Assembly (NCBI GenBank): GCA_005877705.1
Contig: VBNY01000192.1
Location: 1 to 8,913 of the forward strand
Source: Gammaproteobacteria bacterium
Lineage (GTDB): Bacteria; Pseudomonadota; Gammaproteobacteria; Steroidobacterales; Steroidobacteraceae
Reading direction: 5' to 3'
DNA length: 8,913 bases
The first letter of the stretch is position 1. Each line of letters begins with the position of its first letter. Of the stretch, positions 6,767 through 8,913 are shown one piece after another. The position numbers and the translations under genes were made by a program. Under the pieces are notes generated by a model. That model made no database searches, was not told the origin of the DNA, and saw nothing but the letters and a program-made list of their open reading frames with translations.

Positions 6767-7273
6767 ATGCTCTACGTCGGCGAAGGCTTCGAAGGCAGCG
6801 GCGGCAACGCCGCGCACATCAATCTATTGTTGGGTCCCAAGCAGGGACCGCTCGCCGGGGCGTTTGCGACGGCGGCCGCGAGCCCCGCCCCGGGACACAT
6901 TCCTTTCCAGGCCGTGCTCAAGCCGAATCTGCCGGTCAAGCCGGCGACGCTGTTCATTGCGAAGGCGGTATTGCGCAACACCCAACACGAGCACTTGACC
7001 TGGGGACCCGCGCAGGCCGGCGTGGCCGCGGGGATCACGCGTGCCGTCCTCGATGGGGTGCTGCCGCCCGAGGCCGAGGATAACTGGATCAGTATTGCGC
7101 TCGTGTGGGTCGACTGGAACGCCGACAACGCCGATGCGGTTTATCTCAACAACAAGGCCGCCGCGCGCGCGGCGGTCAAGCGCGCCGTGACGGCCGGCTG
7201 GCCCAGCCGAGCCGAGCTCGAACAGGGACTCGCCAGCGTCGGAAACCCTTTCTACAGTCCGAAGTCACCGTGA
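6767..7273 (+). CDS. Formaldehyde-activating enzyme (Fae) homologue
   Basis: In methylotrophs Fae speeds the condensation of formaldehyde with tetrahydromethanopterin to methylene-H4MPT, the entry to formaldehyde oxidation and detoxification. The 168-residue product is near the usual length of about 170. It aligns along its whole length with the Methylobacterium protein as I recall it: VGEGFEGSGGNAAHINLLLG at the start, PNLPVKPATLFIAKA in the middle, GPAQAGVAAGI, then WVDWNADNADAVYLNNKAAA and KRAV near the end. The histidine of AAHINL (residue 17) corresponds to the proposed catalytic His. The ATG at 6767 is preferred because of the AAGGTGA upstream. It lies between the reductase and the alcohol dehydrogenase on one strand, so co-expression is likely. 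Fae paralogues (Fae2/Fae3-like) of unknown role occur in many proteobacteria, and this copy could be one; no other H4MPT gene is visible here. Confidence 0.88.
   Translation: MLYVGEGFEGSGGNAAHINLLLGPKQGPLAGAFATAAASPAPGHIPFQAVLKPNLPVKPATLFIAKAVLRNTQHEHLTWGPAQAGVAAGITRAVLDGVLPPEAEDNWISIALVWVDWNADNADAVYLNNKAAARAAVKRAVTAGWPSRAELEQGLASVGNPFYSPKSP
7158..7175 (+). repeat. 18-base perfect GC palindrome in the Fae gene
   Basis: An exact 18-base palindrome of alternating GC with CCGCC/GGCGG ends, lying in codons for an Ala/Arg-rich helix near the C terminus. It is readily explained by GC-rich codons for alanine and arginine; no function is proposed. Confidence 0.4.
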
Positions 7274-7340
7274 CACGGCAGGGGAGCACGCCGACCCTCA
7301 ACTCTGTCAGCCGCCAGCTCGCGGTCGCAGGCCGCACACC

Positions 7341-8492
7341 ATGAGCCCTGTCACACTGGATCGCGTCCCGCGGATCATTCAAGGCGCGGGGGCGTTGGAG
7401 ACGCTCGGCACCGTCGTGTCGGGCCTCGAGCAGGCCGCCGGTGTGCTGCTGGTCGCCGATCCGGGTCTGCGGGCAACGGGAATGATCGACACCGCCGCAG
7501 CGGCTCTGCGCGCAGCGGGCGCTCGCACCACGGTATTCGACGAAGTGAAGAGCGACCCCACGATGGCGCAGGCGGACTCTACTGCGGAGCTCGCGCGCAG
7601 AGAGCAGATAGCCGTGGTCGTCGGGTTGGGTGGCGGCTCGGCCATGGATCTGGGCAAGACGGTCGCGGCGATTGCCGCCGGCCGTGCCAGCTCGCGGCAT
7701 TACGGGCTGTGCGCCAACCCGTTTCCCGCCGGACGCCTCCTCAGCATCTGCGTGCCGACGACTTCCGGCACTGGGTCCGAGTCGACTCGCACGGCAGTCC
7801 TCTCAGATCCCGATGGCGCGAAGGTGTGGTTGTGGGGCGATGAGCTCAAGGCCGATGTCATCCTGCTCGACCCGACCCTGACGACCGGCCTGCCGGCGCA
7901 CCTCACGGCGGCGACCGGCATCGATGCGCTCGTTCACGCCATCGAAGCCTCGACCAATCGCAACGCCCATCCCGCCAACAACCTGTATTGCCACGAGGCG
8001 ATCCGGCTGGTGGTGAGGCATCTGGAACGCGCGGTCAGCGCTCCGGGCGACCTCAGTGCACGCGCCGGGCTGCAGTGGGCGGCGACGTTTGCCGGCATCG
8101 GCATCGACAACTGCGGTACCGCTATTGCTCACAACATCGGCCACGCTCTGGCGTCGCTGCGTCCTGTGCATCACGGGCGTGCGGTCGGCCTCGCGCTGCG
8201 CGCAACTCTTGCGTGGAGTGTGCAGGGCGATGACGGGCCGTTCGCAACGGCTGCGGCGGCGATGGGCGAAGCGGCCGATGCGCGCCGGCTCCCGGCCGCC
8301 TTCGATCGGCTGCTGCGTTCGGTGGGCGTCAAAATCGCCCTGTCGGGTGAGGGCTACGACGACATCACGCCCGCACAGCTGGCGCAGCAGATGGCGCAGC
8401 CCGAAAACGAGCCCATGCGCAGGTCGAATCGGCGCGCCGTCGGCGATGCCGACCTGCTGACCTTCGCCACGGCGGTACTCACGGAGCACTGA
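7341..8492 (+). CDS. Iron-containing (group III) alcohol dehydrogenase
   Basis: NAD(P)-dependent dehydrogenase of the Fe-ADH superfamily, oxidising an alcohol to an aldehyde or ketone, or the reverse. The 383 residues match the usual length. The N-terminal dinucleotide-binding domain has VVGLGGGSAMDLGK (93-106) and VPTTSGTGSE (138-147). The all-helical metal domain has ATGIDALVHAIEA (191-203) and AHNIGHAL (263-270), followed by HHGRAVGLAL. The four metal ligands expected from E. coli FucO are present: Asp195, His199, His264 and His278. The superfamily also includes maleylacetate reductases and lactaldehyde or glycerol-type dehydrogenases, so the substrate is open. The start at 7341 fits the family N terminus; its ribosome binding site is poor. 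It follows Fae after 67 bases and precedes the aldehyde dehydrogenase by four, which suggests a two-step alcohol-aldehyde-acid oxidation. Confidence 0.93.
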   Translation: MSPVTLDRVPRIIQGAGALETLGTVVSGLEQAAGVLLVADPGLRATGMIDTAAAALRAAGARTTVFDEVKSDPTMAQADSTAELARREQIAVVVGLGGGSAMDLGKTVAAIAAGRASSRHYGLCANPFPAGRLLSICVPTTSGTGSESTRTAVLSDPDGAKVWLWGDELKADVILLDPTLTTGLPAHLTAATGIDALVHAIEASTNRNAHPANNLYCHEAIRLVVRHLERAVSAPGDLSARAGLQWAATFAGIGIDNCGTAIAHNIGHALASLRPVHHGRAVGLALRATLAWSVQGDDGPFATAAAAMGEAADARRLPAAFDRLLRSVGVKIALSGEGYDDITPAQLAQQMAQPENEPMRRSNRRAVGDADLLTFATAVLTEH

Positions 8493-8496
8493 CACC

Positions 8497-8913
8497 ATGG
8501 ACACGCGTATTGCGGCCAGAAGCCGCTCGGAATGGGTGCAAGTCGCGGGCGGGCTGCGGCCCGAAGGCCGCGCTCTCATCAACGGCCAACTGGTGGCAGC
8601 CAACTCGGGTCGCACGTTCGAGGACATCAGCCCGATAGATGGTCGCGTCATTGCCCAGGTCGCGCGTTGTGAGGCCGCTGACGTGGAGTCTGCCGTGGCC
8701 GCGGCGCGCGCCGCCTTCGAGCGCGGTGTCTGGCGGCGCACGGAGCCCAAGGAGCGCAAGCGCGTTCTGCTGCGCTTCGCGGAGCTGATGCGAGCAGACC
8801 TGGAGCGCCTCGCGGCGCTGGAGACGCTCGATGTCGGCAAGCCGATCGGCAACTCGCTCGCTGTCGATGTACCGTTTGCCGCCGACTGTGTTGCCTACTA
8901 TGCCGAGTTCGCC
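8497..8913 (+). CDS. Aldehyde dehydrogenase, PuuC-like, N-terminal part
   Basis: NAD(P)-dependent oxidation of an aldehyde to the acid. Only the first 139 codons are in the window; the frame is open to the end, so the gene is partial. The translation starts MDTRIAARSRSEWVQ and shows the ALDH superfamily opening: ALINGQLVAANSGRTFEDIS (27-46, INGxxV), then SPIDGRVIAQVA, DVESAVAAARAAFERGVW and LLRFAELMRADLERLAALE, followed by ETLDVGKPI (110-118). The pattern resembles E. coli PuuC and related semialdehyde dehydrogenases. The catalytic Glu and Cys lie beyond the window, so activity cannot be judged. The start has GGAG at 8483-8486 and lies four bases after the alcohol dehydrogenase stop, which makes co-translation and sequential substrate processing likely. 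Confidence 0.92.
   Translation, partial: MDTRIAARSRSEWVQVAGGLRPEGRALINGQLVAANSGRTFEDISPIDGRVIAQVARCEAADVESAVAAARAAFERGVWRRTEPKERKRVLLRFAELMRADLERLAALETLDVGKPIGNSLAVDVPFAADCVAYYAEFA

Noticed and set aside
5746..6768. Open frame of 340 codons antisense to the aldo/keto reductase
   Set aside because: No domain or plausible start signal; the plus-strand frame has clear AKR motifs.
7274..7340. Small gene or regulatory element between Fae and the alcohol dehydrogenase
   Set aside because: Only 67 bases, with no start/ribosome-site pair and no convincing hairpin or terminator.
1..8913. CRISPR array, tRNA, rRNA, insertion sequence or phage attachment site
   Set aside because: I saw no spaced direct repeats, tRNA cloverleaf, transposase motifs or terminal inverted repeats anywhere in the window.

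Overview
The window is a GC-rich proteobacterial chromosome segment. Its left part, rpsR-rplI-dnaB-alr, is the conserved gene order seen in many gamma- and betaproteobacteria, for example Pseudomonas and Burkholderia. I favour one of these two classes and cannot resolve further. The sequence enters just before rpsR and leaves inside an aldehyde dehydrogenase gene, so the right-hand gene is partial.

Left block (7-3236, plus strand) is housekeeping: ribosomal proteins bS18 (with an unusual nine-glycine N-terminal tract) and bL9, replicative helicase DnaB, and alanine racemase, whose GTG start overlaps the dnaB stop by four bases. No convincing terminator follows alr. An accessory block begins 43 bases later, first with genes on the opposite strand.

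Right block (3280-8913) is a divergent metabolic cluster around a control region at 5512-5778. Leftward run a LysR-type regulator and an MFS transporter of spinster-like type, overlapping by GTGA. The transporter is broken by a frameshift around 3750, where TM8 also looks short. Rightward run an aldo/keto reductase of the YajO/Tas type, a formaldehyde-activating enzyme (Fae) homologue, an iron-dependent group III alcohol dehydrogenase, and the start of a PuuC-like NAD(P)-dependent aldehyde dehydrogenase. The reductase lacks about 14-16 residues between its catalytic Tyr and Lys.

Taken together, the right block looks like a regulated uptake and oxidation route for an alcohol or carbonyl compound (transporter, reductase, alcohol dehydrogenase, aldehyde dehydrogenase), with Fae suggesting that formaldehyde is released or encountered. 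The substrate cannot be read from the sequence. The most interesting points are the Fae gene away from any visible tetrahydromethanopterin genes, and two apparent deletion lesions in genes on either side of the shared promoter region, which mean either decay of the cluster or sequence errors.
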